Part shown: piece after piece, positions 54,668 through 63,892 of the stretch
Numbering within the stretch: the stretch's first letter is position 1
Layout of the letters: every line of letters begins with the position of its first letter
Source of the DNA: Arthrobacter sp. Leaf337
GTDB lineage: Bacteria; Actinomycetota; Actinomycetes; Actinomycetales; Micrococcaceae
Length of the DNA: 64,000 nt
NCBI RefSeq assembly: GCF_001423745.1
Contig: NZ_LMPC01000009.1
Location: forward strand, 1 to 64,000
Direction: 5' to 3'
Translations under genes and position numbers: made by a program
Notes under the pieces: generated by a model
Databases searched by the model: none
The model's input: only the letters and a program-made list of their open reading frames with translations
What the model was told of the DNA's origin: nothing

Positions 54668-55759
54668 TTAGCCGTGCATCCTGCTGCTGACCCGTGACAG
54701 GTCCGCGGCGCCGATCAGCCCGGCGTTGGGGCCCAGCGCCGCCAGTGCGATTTCCGCTGCCGGGCGGAACCCGCGCCCGGTCAGGTTCCGGGCAAAGGCC
54801 TTGCGTGCCGGCGCCACCAGCAGCTCGCCGGCATCGCAGAGGCCTCCGCCGATCACGAACTTCCCGGGGTCCAGCGCGGCAGCCAGGTTGGCGAGCCCTA
54901 GTCCCAGCCACTCCCCGACGTCCTCCAGGAGTTCCCTGGACGTAGGGTCGCCCGCCTTGGCCAGCTCCGTCACGATGACTCCGGTGATCCGGTCAACCTC
55001 TCCGTCCACGGCCTTGAGGAGTTCCTGCGCTACGGGTGAATTGGCGGCAGCCAGCTCGCGGGCCTCGCGGCCCAGGGCGTTTCCGGAGGCATACTGCTCC
55101 CAGCAGCCGCGGTTTCCGCACTCGCACCGGTGGCCGCCGGGCATGATGATCTGGTGGCCGAATTCGCCGGCAACGCCGAAGCGTCCGCGTTCCACCCGGC
55201 CGTCTATCACCATGGCGCCGCCGATCCCGGTGCCGAGGGTGATGCAGACGAGCCTGTTTTGTCCCTGCCCGGCACCAAAGCGCCATTCGGCCCAGGCCGC
55301 GGCATCGGCGTCGTTGGTCAGCAGGACCGGCCGGCGCAGCAGGCGCTGGAGGTTGTCCCGCAGCGGTTCGTTGCGCCAGGCCAGGTGGGGGCTGAACAGC
55401 ACTGTCCCGCCGTCGAGGTCCATCCAGCCGGCGGCGCCGATTCCCACCGACCAAATGCGGTGGCCGCGGCTTAGCTCTTCGACCAGTTCCACGATCACCT
55501 GTTCCACTGCCCGGGGGTCGTTCCCGGGCGTCGAGCGCCTGGCTTGGCTGAGTATCCTGCCGTCGGCATCAACTACGCCGGCGGCAACCTTGGTGCCGCC
55601 GATGTCCACGCCGATCGCCAGCCCCTTGCGCCCCAGCCGGAGATGCTCACGAAATCCCTGGCTTGCGGCCAGCGCGTCCTGCCCTGAGGGCTTCCTGCGC
55701 CGCCAGGAGGCCGTCCGTCGATAGGGTCTGGGCGGGTCGCCAGGCGTTGGTGTGTGCAT
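54668..55759 (-). CDS. ROK family glucokinase
   Basis: This 363-residue protein is an ATP-dependent sugar kinase of the ROK family. The phosphate loop GVDIGGTKVAAGVVD is near residue 51, the substrate loop TNDADAAAWAEWRFGAG near 152, GTGIGGAMVIDG near 175, and the ROK zinc motif CECGNRGCWEQYASG near 212. An N-terminal basic extension of about 45 residues precedes the fold. It gives the cell a second glucose-phosphorylating route besides ppgK at 12254. The ATG follows GGGGA. Confidence 0.88.
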   Translation of the reverse strand: MHTPTPGDPPRPYRRTASWRRRKPSGQDALAASQGFREHLRLGRKGLAIGVDIGGTKVAAGVVDADGRILSQARRSTPGNDPRAVEQVIVELVEELSRGHRIWSVGIGAAGWMDLDGGTVLFSPHLAWRNEPLRDNLQRLLRRPVLLTNDADAAAWAEWRFGAGQGQNRLVCITLGTGIGGAMVIDGRVERGRFGVAGEFGHQIIMPGGHRCECGNRGCWEQYASGNALGREARELAAANSPVAQELLKAVDGEVDRITGVIVTELAKAGDPTSRELLEDVGEWLGLGLANLAAALDPGKFVIGGGLCDAGELLVAPARKAFARNLTGRGFRPAAEIALAALGPNAGLIGAADLSRVSSRMHG

Positions 55760-55920
55760 GGTTCCCCATTCTATTGCCCGGGCGGTGTTTTACCGCGTGG
55801 CCGGCAACTGAGTAAAACAGTTCAGGACATGCCTCCCGGCGGGCAGATTGGCGGGTTTCAAGCCCTTGACCGTAAAGTTACTCGCCAGTAGGTGAAACAG
55901 GACACACCTCCGCAACGGGC

Positions 55921-55939
55921 GTACTAGTGTTAGCAGTAC
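55921..55939. promoter_or_regulatory. Operator-like palindrome upstream of fadD
   Basis: GTACTAGTGTTAGCAGTAC has perfect GTACT/AGTAC outer arms and inner CTA/TAG with one bulged base. It lies 25 bases before the fadD ribosome binding site and is a plausible repressor site for the acyl-CoA synthetase gene. Confidence 0.45.
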
Positions 55940-55973
55940 CCCCTGCGGGTCTATGGATAACAAAGGAGCTATC

Positions 55974-57812
55974 GTGCGCGAATTCAGTGTTCCGCCCTTG
56001 GTGAATGTACCCCCCGAAACCAACATTACCGATCTGGTGCTGCGGCAGGCCGCCAAGGCCTCGAACCCGTCCCTGTATTCGCGGCTCGATGCCGCCGGGC
56101 AGTGGCAGGACATCGCTGCCACTGATTTCGTCGCCGACGTCCGTGTCCTCGCCAAGGGCCTCATGGCCAGCGGCGTGGCGGCCGGCGACCGCGTGGGCAT
56201 CATGTCCCGCACCCGGTACGAGTGGGCGCTGGTGGACTTCGCCATCTGGTTCGCGGGCGGCATCTCGGTTCCCATCTACGAAACGTCTTCCCCCAGCCAG
56301 GTTGCCTGGAACCTGGGCGACTCGGGTGCCGTCGCCGCGTTTGGCGAGTCCTCGCACCACGAGGACATCATCCGGCAGGCAGCCACCTCGGAAGGACTCT
56401 CGTCGCTGGCCCACGTGTGGCAGCTTGAGGGCGCCGGGCTGGACGAACTTCGCGCCGCAGGAACTGCCGTCAGCGACGAGGACCTGGAAGCCCGCCGGAG
56501 CCTGGCGTCGCTCGCCGACGTCGCAACGATCATCTACACCTCCGGCACCACCGGCAGGCCCAAGGGCTGCGAACTGACACACGGCAACTTCGTGGAATTG
56601 TCCGAAAACGCACTGGCCACGTCGCTGTCCGGCATCGTCCACGAGCAGGCACGGACCATTATGTTCCTCCCCCTGGCCCATGTGTTCGCCCGGTTCATTT
56701 CCGTCCTCGCCGTGGCCGCCGGCGTCACCGTCGCGCACACCCCGGACATCAAGCACCTCCTGCCGGACCTGCAGAGCTACAAGCCCACGTTCATCCTGGC
56801 CGTGCCGCGGGTGTTCGAAAAGGTCTACAACTCCGCACTGACGAAGGCCGAGGACGGCGGCAAAGGCGCCATCTTCCACAAGGCATCCGACACCGCAATC
56901 GCCTACTCGAGGGCACGGCAGGCCGGTTCCATCGGCCTGGGCCTCAAGCTCCGCCACGCACTCTTCGACAAACTCGTCTACAGCAAACTGCGCGCGGCCA
57001 TGGGCGGCCAGGTTGCCCACGCCGTCTCCGGCGGCGGCCCCCTGGGCGAACGCCTGGGTCACTTCTTCCAGGGCATCGGCATGCAGATCCTCGAAGGCTA
57101 CGGCCTGACCGAGACCACCGCACCCATCACGGTCAACACCCCGTCGCTGATCAGGATCGGCACCGTGGGCGCTCCACTGCCGGGGAACGCGGTGAAGATC
57201 GCCGACGACGGCGAGATCCTCGCCAAGGGTGTTTGCGTGATGCGCGGCTACTACAAGCGCGACGACCTCGCGGCCGACACGTTCGTGGACGGCTGGTTCC
57301 GCACCGGCGACATCGGACAAATGGATGCCGACGGCTTCCTGACCATCACGGGCCGCAAGAAGGAAATCATCGTGACGGCCAGCGGAAAGAACGTAGTCCC
57401 TGCCCTGCTGGAGGACCAGATCAGGGCCGACGCCCTCGTTTCCCAGGTGCTCGTAGTGGGCGACAACATGCCGTTCATCGGCGCCCTGGTGACGCTCGAC
57501 GAGGAAGCCCTGCCGGGATGGCTGCATCGGCACGGGCTGCCGGCCTCCACCACCCTCGCCGAAGCCGCGGAACATCCCGTGGTCAAGGCGGCCGTCCAGG
57601 ACCTCATCACCCGCGCCAACCAGTCGGTGTCCCAGGCGGAAGCCATCAAGTCGTTCCGGATTGTGCCGTCCGACTTCACCGAGGCATCCGGCCACCTGAC
57701 GCCTTCGATGAAGGTCAAGCGGGCCCAGGTGATGAAGGACTTCGAATCGGTCATCGGGGAAATGTACGCTGCCCCGCGCCCGGCCCGCGCCGAGCCGTCC
57801 GGACAGCATTAG
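55974..57812 (+). CDS. Long-chain fatty acid-CoA ligase (FadD15-like)
   Basis: This 612-residue AMP-forming synthetase activates fatty acids. The ATP signature IIYTSGTTGRPKGCELTH (about residues 186-203) is clear, followed by GYGLTETTAPITVNTP near 378, GWFRTGDIGQMDADGFLTIT near 440 and the GRKKEIIVTASGKNVVP hinge near 461. The C-terminal part is typical of the FACL family. I chose the GTG seven codons into the frame because an AAAGGAG site precedes it. The neighbourhood matches M. tuberculosis fadD15 (Rv2187). Confidence 0.92.
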   Translation: MREFSVPPLVNVPPETNITDLVLRQAAKASNPSLYSRLDAAGQWQDIAATDFVADVRVLAKGLMASGVAAGDRVGIMSRTRYEWALVDFAIWFAGGISVPIYETSSPSQVAWNLGDSGAVAAFGESSHHEDIIRQAATSEGLSSLAHVWQLEGAGLDELRAAGTAVSDEDLEARRSLASLADVATIIYTSGTTGRPKGCELTHGNFVELSENALATSLSGIVHEQARTIMFLPLAHVFARFISVLAVAAGVTVAHTPDIKHLLPDLQSYKPTFILAVPRVFEKVYNSALTKAEDGGKGAIFHKASDTAIAYSRARQAGSIGLGLKLRHALFDKLVYSKLRAAMGGQVAHAVSGGGPLGERLGHFFQGIGMQILEGYGLTETTAPITVNTPSLIRIGTVGAPLPGNAVKIADDGEILAKGVCVMRGYYKRDDLAADTFVDGWFRTGDIGQMDADGFLTITGRKKEIIVTASGKNVVPALLEDQIRADALVSQVLVVGDNMPFIGALVTLDEEALPGWLHRHGLPASTTLAEAAEHPVVKAAVQDLITRANQSVSQAEAIKSFRIVPSDFTEASGHLTPSMKVKRAQVMKDFESVIGEMYAAPRPARAEPSGQH

Positions 57813-57814
57813 CC

Positions 57815-57842
57815 CGAGACACAAAAAACGAGACACAAAAAA
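57815..57842. repeat. 14-bp perfect tandem duplication beside the terminator
   Basis: CGAGACACAAAAAA is repeated twice without a gap. The second copy's ACACAAAAAA forms the left arm of the fadD/pyc terminator, so the repeat probably arose by slippage of that arm. Confidence 0.85.
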
Positions 57843-57875
57843 GGGGCCTCCCGGCGGGAGGCCCCTTTTTTGTGT
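57833..57875. terminator. Bidirectional terminator between fadD and pyc
   Basis: A perfect 20-bp stem (57833-57852 with 57856-57875) of the form ACACAAAAAAGGGGCCTCCC closes a 3-nt loop and provides an A-run and a T-run of six. It separates two convergent genes. Confidence 0.93.
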
Positions 57876-57882
57876 GCGTGGG

Positions 57883-60800
57883 TTACTCGACGACGAGCAG
57901 CAGGTCTCCGCCCTGGACCTGTTCCACGGCGCCGACTGCGAGGCGTCCAACGGTGCCCGCCACCGGCGTCGTGATGGAGGCCTCCATCTTCATGGCCTCG
58001 ATGGTGGCAACGGTGTCGCCGGCATTCACGGCGTCGCCCACCTTGACCGTGAGCGTCACGGCTCCGGCGAACGGTGCGGCGACGTGGCCCGGCTGGCTGG
58101 CATCCGCTTTTTCAGCTGCCTTGACGTTGCTGACCACGGAACGGTCGCGGACCACCACGGGCCTGGACTGGCCGTTGAGCGTGCACATGACGGTGCGCAT
58201 GCCCTTCTCGTCCGGCTCCGACACGGCTTCGAGGGAGGCGATCAGGCGGACGCCCTTCTCGAGTTCGATCTCGTGCTCCGCTCCGCGCTGGAGCCCGAAG
58301 AGGTAGTCGCGGGTGTCCAGGACGGACAGGTTGCCGTACGTCTCCACGCTCTTCAGGTAGTCCTTGGTGGGGCCCTCGAAGAGCAGACGGTTGAGGGTCT
58401 GCTGGCGGGTCTTGGAATCACTCTTCAGGGCGGCGCTGTCCTCGGCGCTGAGCTCGGCATCGCGCACCTTGATGCTGCGGCCCTGGAGGGCCTTGGTGCG
58501 GAACGGCTCCGGCCAGCCTCCGGGAGGATCGCCAAGTTCGCCGGACAGGAACCCGATGACGGAATCGGGGATGTCGTAGCTCTGCGGGTTTTCGTTGAAG
58601 TCCGCGGGATCGGCATTGAGGCCGACGAGGTGCAGGGCCAGGTCGCCCACCACCTTCGAGGACGGAGTGACCTTCACAAGGCGGCCCAGGATGCGGTCGG
58701 CCGCGGTGTACATGTCCTCGATGGCTTCGAAGCGTTCGCCGAGGCCCAGGGCCATGGCCTGCTGCCGCAGGTTGGAGAGCTGTCCGCCCGGAATCTCGTG
58801 CTGGTAGACACGGCCGGTGGGACCCGGTAGGCCCGACTCGAACGGAGCGTACACGCGCCGCACTGCCTCCCAGTAGGGTTCCAGCGAGCTCACCTTAGCC
58901 AGACCCAGTCCTGTGTCGCGCGGGGTATGGGCCAGTGCGGCAACCAGGGCGGAGGCCGAAGGCTGGCTGGTGGTGCCGGCAAGGGAAGCCGAAGCGACGT
59001 CCACTGCGTCCACTCCGGCGTCCACTGCCGCCAGGAGCGTAGCCAGCTGGCCGCCTGCGGTGTCGTGGGTGTGCAGGTGGACCGGAAGGTCAAAGCGTTC
59101 ACGCAAGGCGGCCACGAGCTTCGCAGCAGCCGCGGGACGCAAGAGCCCTGCCATGTCCTTGATGGCCAGGATGTGGGCGCCGGCGTCGACGATCTTCTGC
59201 GCCAGCTCCAGGTAGTAATCCAGCGTGTAGAGCTTTTCGTCGGGATCGAGCATGTCGCCGGTGTAGCAGAGGGCAACTTCAGCGACGGCGGTGCCGGTGG
59301 CCCGGACAGCACGGATGGCCGGAGCCATCTGGTTGACGTCGTTGAGGGCATCGAAGATGCGGAAGATGTCGATGCCGGTTGCTGCGGCCTCGTTGACGAA
59401 TGCCTCGGTGACTTCCTCGGGGTAGGGCGTGTAGCCGACGGTGTTGCGGCCGCGGAGCAGCATCTGCAGGCAGATGTTGGGCAATGCCTTGCGCAGCGCG
59501 GCAAGCCGGTCCCAGGGATCCTCGCCGAGGAACCGCAGGGCGACGTCGTACGTGGCACCGCCCCAGGCCTCCACGGAAAGCAATTCAGGAAGCAGCGCGG
59601 ACACGGCGGGGCCGGCCGCCACGAGGTCGCGGGTGCGGACCCGGGTGGCCAACAGCGACTGGTGGGCGTCCCGGAAAGTGGTATCGGTGACGGCGACGGC
59701 CTGCTGCTCGCGCAGGGCCTTGGCGAAACCCTCGGGCCCCAGCTCGAGGAGCCGCTGGCGCGAACCTTCGGGAGCGGGTGTGTCCCCGACTGCGGGCAGC
59801 TTGGCCGCCGGGTCGGAGTGGACCTTGAGTTCGCCGTTGGGCTTGTTAACGGTGACCTCTGCCAGCCAGGTCAGCAGCTTGGTGCCGCGGTCCGCCGAGA
59901 CACGTGCCTTGAGCAGCTCCGGGCGCTGGTCGATGAAGTTGGTGGCAACATCGCCGGCTATGAAGTCCGCATCGTCCAGGACGGCCTGGAGGAAGGAAAT
60001 GTTGGTGGATACGCCGCGGATGCGGAATTCCGCCAAGGCGCGCCGGGCACGGGCGACGGCGGCGGGGTAGTCGCGGCCGCGGCAGGTCAGCTTGACCAGC
60101 ATGGAGTCGAAGTGCGGGCTGATTTCAGCACCCGAGTAGACGGTGCCGCCGTCGAGCCGTACGCCGGCGCCGCCGGCGGAACGGTAACCGGTGATTTTTC
60201 CGACGTCGGGCCTGAATCCGTTGGCCGGATCCTCGGTGGTGATGCGGCACTGCAGTGCGGCGCCCTTTAGCTGGACGGTTTCCTGCGACAGGCCAAGGTC
60301 GGCGAGCGTCTCGCCCGAAGCGATGCGCAGCTGCGCCTGGACCAGGTCCACATCGGTGACTTCCTCGGTGACCGTGTGCTCCACCTGGATGCGCGGGTTC
60401 ATCTCGATGAACACGTGCTGGCCTGCGCGTTCGCCGACGGTGTCCACAAGGAATTCCACCGTGCCGGCGTTGACGTAGTTGAGCGCCTTGGCGAACTTCA
60501 CGGCGTCCCGGTAGAGCGCCTGGCGGATGCCCTCATCCAGGTTGGGGGCCGGCGCGATTTCGATGACCTTCTGGTGGCGGCGCTGGATGGAGCAATCGCG
60601 TTCGAAGAGGTGCATGACGTTACCCTCGGCGTCGGCCAGGATCTGCACCTCGATGTGGCGGGGGCGCAGAACGGCCTGCTCGAGGAACATGGTGGGGTCA
60701 CCGAACGCGGCGTCAGCCTCGCGCATGGCAGCCTGCAGCGCTTCCGGGAGAGCCTCACGGGTGTCGACGCGGCGCATGCCGCGTCCTCCGCCGCCGGCCA

Positions 60801-61278
60801 CGGCCTTGGCGAAAATGGGGAAGCCGATGACGTCTGCGGCGGCGATCAGCTCATCCAGGTCCTTGGAGGGCTGGCTCGACTTGAGGACGGGAACACCGGC
60901 GGCGCGTGCGGCTTCAAGGGCAGCCACCTTGTTTCCTGCCAGTTCAAGGACCTCGGCCGGAGGGCCGACAAAGGTGATGCCGGCCTCTTTAGCCGCCCGG
61001 GCCAGGCGCGGGTTCTCCGAAAGGAAGCCGTAGCCGGGGTAAATGGCGTCGGCGCCGGCCTCCTTGGCCACGCGAACCACTTCATCCACATCGAGATAGG
61101 CCCGGACGGGGTGGCCCTCTTCGCCGATCAGGTACGCTTCATCAGCCTTCTGGCGGTGGATGGAGTTACGGTCCTCATTGGGGAACACAGCTACAGTCTT
61201 GGCACCCAGCTCGTAGCCGGCACGGAAGGCGCGGATCGCGATTTCGCCGCGGTTAGCCACCAGAATCTTGGAAAACAT
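57883..61278 (-). CDS. pyc: Pyruvate carboxylase
   Basis: This 1131-residue anaplerotic enzyme carboxylates pyruvate to oxaloacetate. Domains run in order: biotin carboxylase (residues about 1-450, FSKILVANRGEIAIRAFRAG, then the GGGGRGMR loop), carboxyltransferase (about 535-820, TDTTFRDAHQSLLATRVRT), a PC/OADA-type domain, and a C-terminal biotinyl domain. The biotin lysine is Lys1097 in EAMKM. The single-chain alpha4 form is as in other Actinobacteria. The ATG follows GGAGAAGT. It is divergent from the ParA gene. Confidence 0.97.
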   Translation of the reverse strand: MFSKILVANRGEIAIRAFRAGYELGAKTVAVFPNEDRNSIHRQKADEAYLIGEEGHPVRAYLDVDEVVRVAKEAGADAIYPGYGFLSENPRLARAAKEAGITFVGPPAEVLELAGNKVAALEAARAAGVPVLKSSQPSKDLDELIAAADVIGFPIFAKAVAGGGGRGMRRVDTREALPEALQAAMREADAAFGDPTMFLEQAVLRPRHIEVQILADAEGNVMHLFERDCSIQRRHQKVIEIAPAPNLDEGIRQALYRDAVKFAKALNYVNAGTVEFLVDTVGERAGQHVFIEMNPRIQVEHTVTEEVTDVDLVQAQLRIASGETLADLGLSQETVQLKGAALQCRITTEDPANGFRPDVGKITGYRSAGGAGVRLDGGTVYSGAEISPHFDSMLVKLTCRGRDYPAAVARARRALAEFRIRGVSTNISFLQAVLDDADFIAGDVATNFIDQRPELLKARVSADRGTKLLTWLAEVTVNKPNGELKVHSDPAAKLPAVGDTPAPEGSRQRLLELGPEGFAKALREQQAVAVTDTTFRDAHQSLLATRVRTRDLVAAGPAVSALLPELLSVEAWGGATYDVALRFLGEDPWDRLAALRKALPNICLQMLLRGRNTVGYTPYPEEVTEAFVNEAAATGIDIFRIFDALNDVNQMAPAIRAVRATGTAVAEVALCYTGDMLDPDEKLYTLDYYLELAQKIVDAGAHILAIKDMAGLLRPAAAAKLVAALRERFDLPVHLHTHDTAGGQLATLLAAVDAGVDAVDVASASLAGTTSQPSASALVAALAHTPRDTGLGLAKVSSLEPYWEAVRRVYAPFESGLPGPTGRVYQHEIPGGQLSNLRQQAMALGLGERFEAIEDMYTAADRILGRLVKVTPSSKVVGDLALHLVGLNADPADFNENPQSYDIPDSVIGFLSGELGDPPGGWPEPFRTKALQGRSIKVRDAELSAEDSAALKSDSKTRQQTLNRLLFEGPTKDYLKSVETYGNLSVLDTRDYLFGLQRGAEHEIELEKGVRLIASLEAVSEPDEKGMRTVMCTLNGQSRPVVVRDRSVVSNVKAAEKADASQPGHVAAPFAGAVTLTVKVGDAVNAGDTVATIEAMKMEASITTPVAGTVGRLAVGAVEQVQGGDLLLVVE

Positions 61279-61585
61279 ACTTCTCCTGCATCATCGCGGG
61301 TGTATCGGTAAGTGGTCACAGTGTGTAAGACGGGCGCGGGGAAACACAAATCATTGTGTCGACCATCACAGAATTATCCGTCATGCAGGCCGGTTTAGGC
61401 AGGCCAAACCGGCAACGGTCCCCCCCACGCACGTGGGATCCGCCGCACACCCGCCCGATGAAACGGGATTCAACACCTCGGCAACATATGATGAGTCGGG
61501 GGCGCTTACGCGCGCCCTCCGCTCCGGGGAGCCGGAGCCGGCACTACCCCAACACGGCAACCGGCGTTAGGTATTGGTTTTTCAA
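61279..61585. other. Divergent intergenic region between pyc and the ParA gene
   Basis: About 307 bp without a gene. It contains an 8-bp perfect hairpin, GCCGGTTT (61389-61396) with AAACCGGC (61406-61413), and a TATGAT hexamer (61487-61492) that could be a -10 box for the ParA gene. I see no further structure. Confidence 0.6.
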
Positions 61586-62422
61586 GTGCAAGTAGTCAGC
61601 ATCAGCAGCCTCAAAGGCGGGGTCGGCAAAACTTCCGTGACCACCGGATTGGCATCTGCGGCCCTGGCCGCCGGCATCCCCACCCTTGTGGTGGACCTTG
61701 ATCCGCATGCGGATGCCAGCACGGCACTGGGCGTCCAGCCGGATGACCAGCTGGACATCGGCAGGATGCTCAAGAGTCCCCGCCGCGCCCGCCTTTCGGA
61801 GAACGTGGTCACCAGCAGCTGGGTGGCCCGGGAAAACTATAACGGAGCCCGGCCCGCCGTCCTGGACGTCGCAGTGGGCTCCGCATATACGGGCATTTAC
61901 GACCGCCCGGACCTGGGCCGCCGCGACCTGCGCAGGCTCTCGGCAGTCCTGGCAGGCACGGACAAGTACCAGCTGATCCTGGTTGACTGCCCGCCGTCGC
62001 TGAACGGACTGACCCGGATGGCGTGGTCCGCCAGCGACAAAGTGGCTCTCGTCGCCGAACCGGGCCTCTTCTCGGTGGCCGGCACGGAGCGCACCATGCG
62101 CGCCATCCAGCTGTTCCGCCAGGAGTTCGCCCCGAACCTCTCCCCCGCAGGCATCATTGCGAACCGCGTCCGCTCGGGTTCGTCCGAGCACGCCTTCCGG
62201 CTGGCCGAGATGCAGTCGATGTTCGGTGAACTGCTGTTGACCCCGCACATTCCGGAGCAGGCAAACTGGCAGCAGATCCAGGGTGCGGCGCATTCCGTGC
62301 ACCACTGGCCGGGCGATTCCGCGAAAAATGCGGCCAGCCTCTTCAACACGCTTCTCGACAACCTCCTGGCCTCCAACGGCGCGGATTCGGCTGCAGCTCT
62401 CCGGGAACGCAGCCTTCGGTAG
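61586..62422 (+). CDS. ParA family ATPase, orphan
   Basis: This 278-residue protein has the deviant Walker A SLKGGVGKTSVTT near residue 8 and Walker A' VVDLDPHADASTALG near 31, followed by LILVDCPPSLNGLTR (Walker B) and ANRVRSG. It belongs to the ParA/MinD class and is not next to a parB gene, so it may position a cellular cargo other than the chromosome. The downstream MerR and nuclease genes match the Rv1828-Rv1830 neighbourhood. I chose the GTG at 61586; a TTG four codons upstream is the alternative. Confidence 0.88.
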   Translation: MQVVSISSLKGGVGKTSVTTGLASAALAAGIPTLVVDLDPHADASTALGVQPDDQLDIGRMLKSPRRARLSENVVTSSWVARENYNGARPAVLDVAVGSAYTGIYDRPDLGRRDLRRLSAVLAGTDKYQLILVDCPPSLNGLTRMAWSASDKVALVAEPGLFSVAGTERTMRAIQLFRQEFAPNLSPAGIIANRVRSGSSEHAFRLAEMQSMFGELLLTPHIPEQANWQQIQGAAHSVHHWPGDSAKNAASLFNTLLDNLLASNGADSAAALRERSLR

Positions 62423-62488
62423 CGGCTCACCCCGGAACGCCCGCGAAGCCGGCACGCGGGCTGACTGAACACCTAAAGAACTAAACAA

Positions 62489-62524
62489 AGAATGGCCGCC
62501 TTCCCGAAGGAAGGCGGCCATTCT
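62489..62524. terminator. Bidirectional terminator between ParA and MerR genes
   Basis: AGAATGGCCGCCTTCC (62489-62504) pairs perfectly over 16 bp with 62509-62524, closing a CGAA loop. It lies between convergent genes. Confidence 0.85.
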
Positions 62525-62551
62525 ATTTGGCTCTAATCGTCAGGTACGGCC

Positions 62552-63151
62552 TCAGCCGGTCTTGCGGGCTGCCCGGCGCTTGCTGAGCTCGTCATCCGGA
62601 AAGGACTGCTCGACGACGTGCTCGCTGGGAAGCGCCGCGAGGCTGCCTTCCACTTCACGCCACACCCGGCCGACGGCGATCCCGAAGACGCCCTGGCCGC
62701 CCTGCACCAGATCAATGACCTCATCGGCAGACGTGCACTCGTAAACGCTCGCCCCGTCGCTCATGAGGGTGATCTGGGCGAGGTCCTCAACGCCGCGTTC
62801 CCGCAGATGCTCCACGGCGGAGCGGATCTGCTGCAGTGATACTCCGGTGTCCAGCAGCCGCTTGACCACTTTCAGCACCAGGATGTCGCGGAAGCCATAG
62901 AGCCGCTGCGAGCCGGAACCGGCGGCTCCCCGCACGGCAGGCTCAACGAGGCCCGTGCGGGCCCAGTAGTCGAGCTGGCGGTAGGTGATGCCCGCGGCCT
63001 TGCAGGCGGTGGGTCCGCGGTAGCCCGCGTCTTCGTCCAGGACGGGGAGGTCCTCCGTGAAGAGGAGGCCCTGAGCACCGCTCGCAGGCAGCGCTACGCC
63101 AGCCGTTGACGCCTGCTTTAGCTCGCCCGCTTCGCCTTTCGGACTCACGTG
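62552..63151 (-). CDS. MerR family transcriptional regulator (Rv1830/McdR-like)
   Basis: This 199-residue regulator has the MerR winged helix: YRGPTACKAAGITYRQLDYW (about residues 46-65) then ARTGLVEP and YGFRDILVLKVVKRLLDTGV with SLQQIRSAVEHLRERG. An effector-type C-terminal part follows. The nuclease gene lies just upstream, the order of Rv1830 and Rv1829 in M. tuberculosis. I chose the GTG seven bases after AGGAGG; upstream ATGs would give a longer protein without a better site. Mycobacterial counterparts influence cell division. Confidence 0.9.
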   Translation of the reverse strand, partial: HVSPKGEAGELKQASTAGVALPASGAQGLLFTEDLPVLDEDAGYRGPTACKAAGITYRQLDYWARTGLVEPAVRGAAGSGSQRLYGFRDILVLKVVKRLLDTGVSLQQIRSAVEHLRERGVEDLAQITLMSDGASVYECTSADEVIDLVQGGQGVFGIAVGRVWREVEGSLAALPSEHVVEQSFPDDELSKRRAARKTG

Positions 63152-63371
63152 GATCCTCCTCGTCATATGCTCCCCTAGGGAAGTCGCAGCAACAGCGAAC
63201 ACAGATCTGAAATTCATCCGTGTAATTCAGCCGGGGCTGCACATTCCAGTGTGACTTGCGCGGCTGTTGTATGCAATGGGAACTTGATACTTCGACGTTA
63301 GGCCCGACGCGCCCCAAGGTCAAAGAGGCTGGCCCCATTTCGGGGGCGTGTCGAAAGTTTCATCCTCAACT

Positions 63372-63379
63372 TTAACCTT
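63372..63379. promoter_or_regulatory. TTAACCTT motif upstream of the MerR gene
   Basis: An AT-rich stretch AACTTTAACCTTAACG between the nuclease and MerR genes carries the octamer TTAACCTT also found upstream of ftsZ (26873-26880). It may be an operator shared by the two. Confidence 0.35.
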
Positions 63380-63388
63380 AACGTGATC

Positions 63389-63892
63389 TCAGCCGTCGAA
63401 GTCTTCCGGCTCCACGTCGTCCAGGAACTCCCGGAAGCGCCGCAGTTCGCGCTCCTCATCCACGGTGGGACCCGGCTCCGTGTCTTCACCTTCATCGTGC
63501 TCGGTGATCCGGACCCCGGCCTCGTCCATCACCGAATCGGCGCACCAGATGCGGCACTTGGCACGCAGCGCCAGGGCAAGGGCGTCCGAAGCCCTGGAGC
63601 TGACGGTGGTGCCGTTTTCAAACTGCAGCTGTCCGTAGAAGATGTTGTCTTCGACGGCGACGATGTTCACGCTGACGATGGAGTGGCCCAGCGATTCGAC
63701 GACGTCGATCAGGAGGTCGTGCGTCATGGGCCGCGGCGGCACCACACCCTGCTGGGCCAAGGCAATGGCGCTGGCTTCCGGGGTGCCAATCCAGATGGGC
63801 ACGTGCCGTTCGCCGTGGATTTCGCGCAGCAGCACCAGCGGCTGGTTGGACGGCAGTTCGATCCTCACACCCACGATCTCGACTTCAATCAT
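63389..63892 (-). CDS. Bifunctional nuclease family protein (DUF151)
   Basis: This 167-residue protein has the bifunctional nuclease (BFN) domain: EIVGVRIELPSNQPLVLLRE at the start, then PIWIGTPEASAIALAQQG (about residues 31-48), RPMTHDLLIDVVESLG and SSRASDALALALRAKC. Family members have RNase and DNase activity in plants; bacterial roles are less clear. An acidic tail ends the protein. Its ATG overlaps the stop of the upstream gene by one base (TGATG), suggesting one operon. It corresponds to Rv1829. Confidence 0.92.
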   Translation of the reverse strand: MIEVEIVGVRIELPSNQPLVLLREIHGERHVPIWIGTPEASAIALAQQGVVPPRPMTHDLLIDVVESLGHSIVSVNIVAVEDNIFYGQLQFENGTTVSSRASDALALALRAKCRIWCADSVMDEAGVRITEHDEGEDTEPGPTVDEERELRRFREFLDDVEPEDFDG

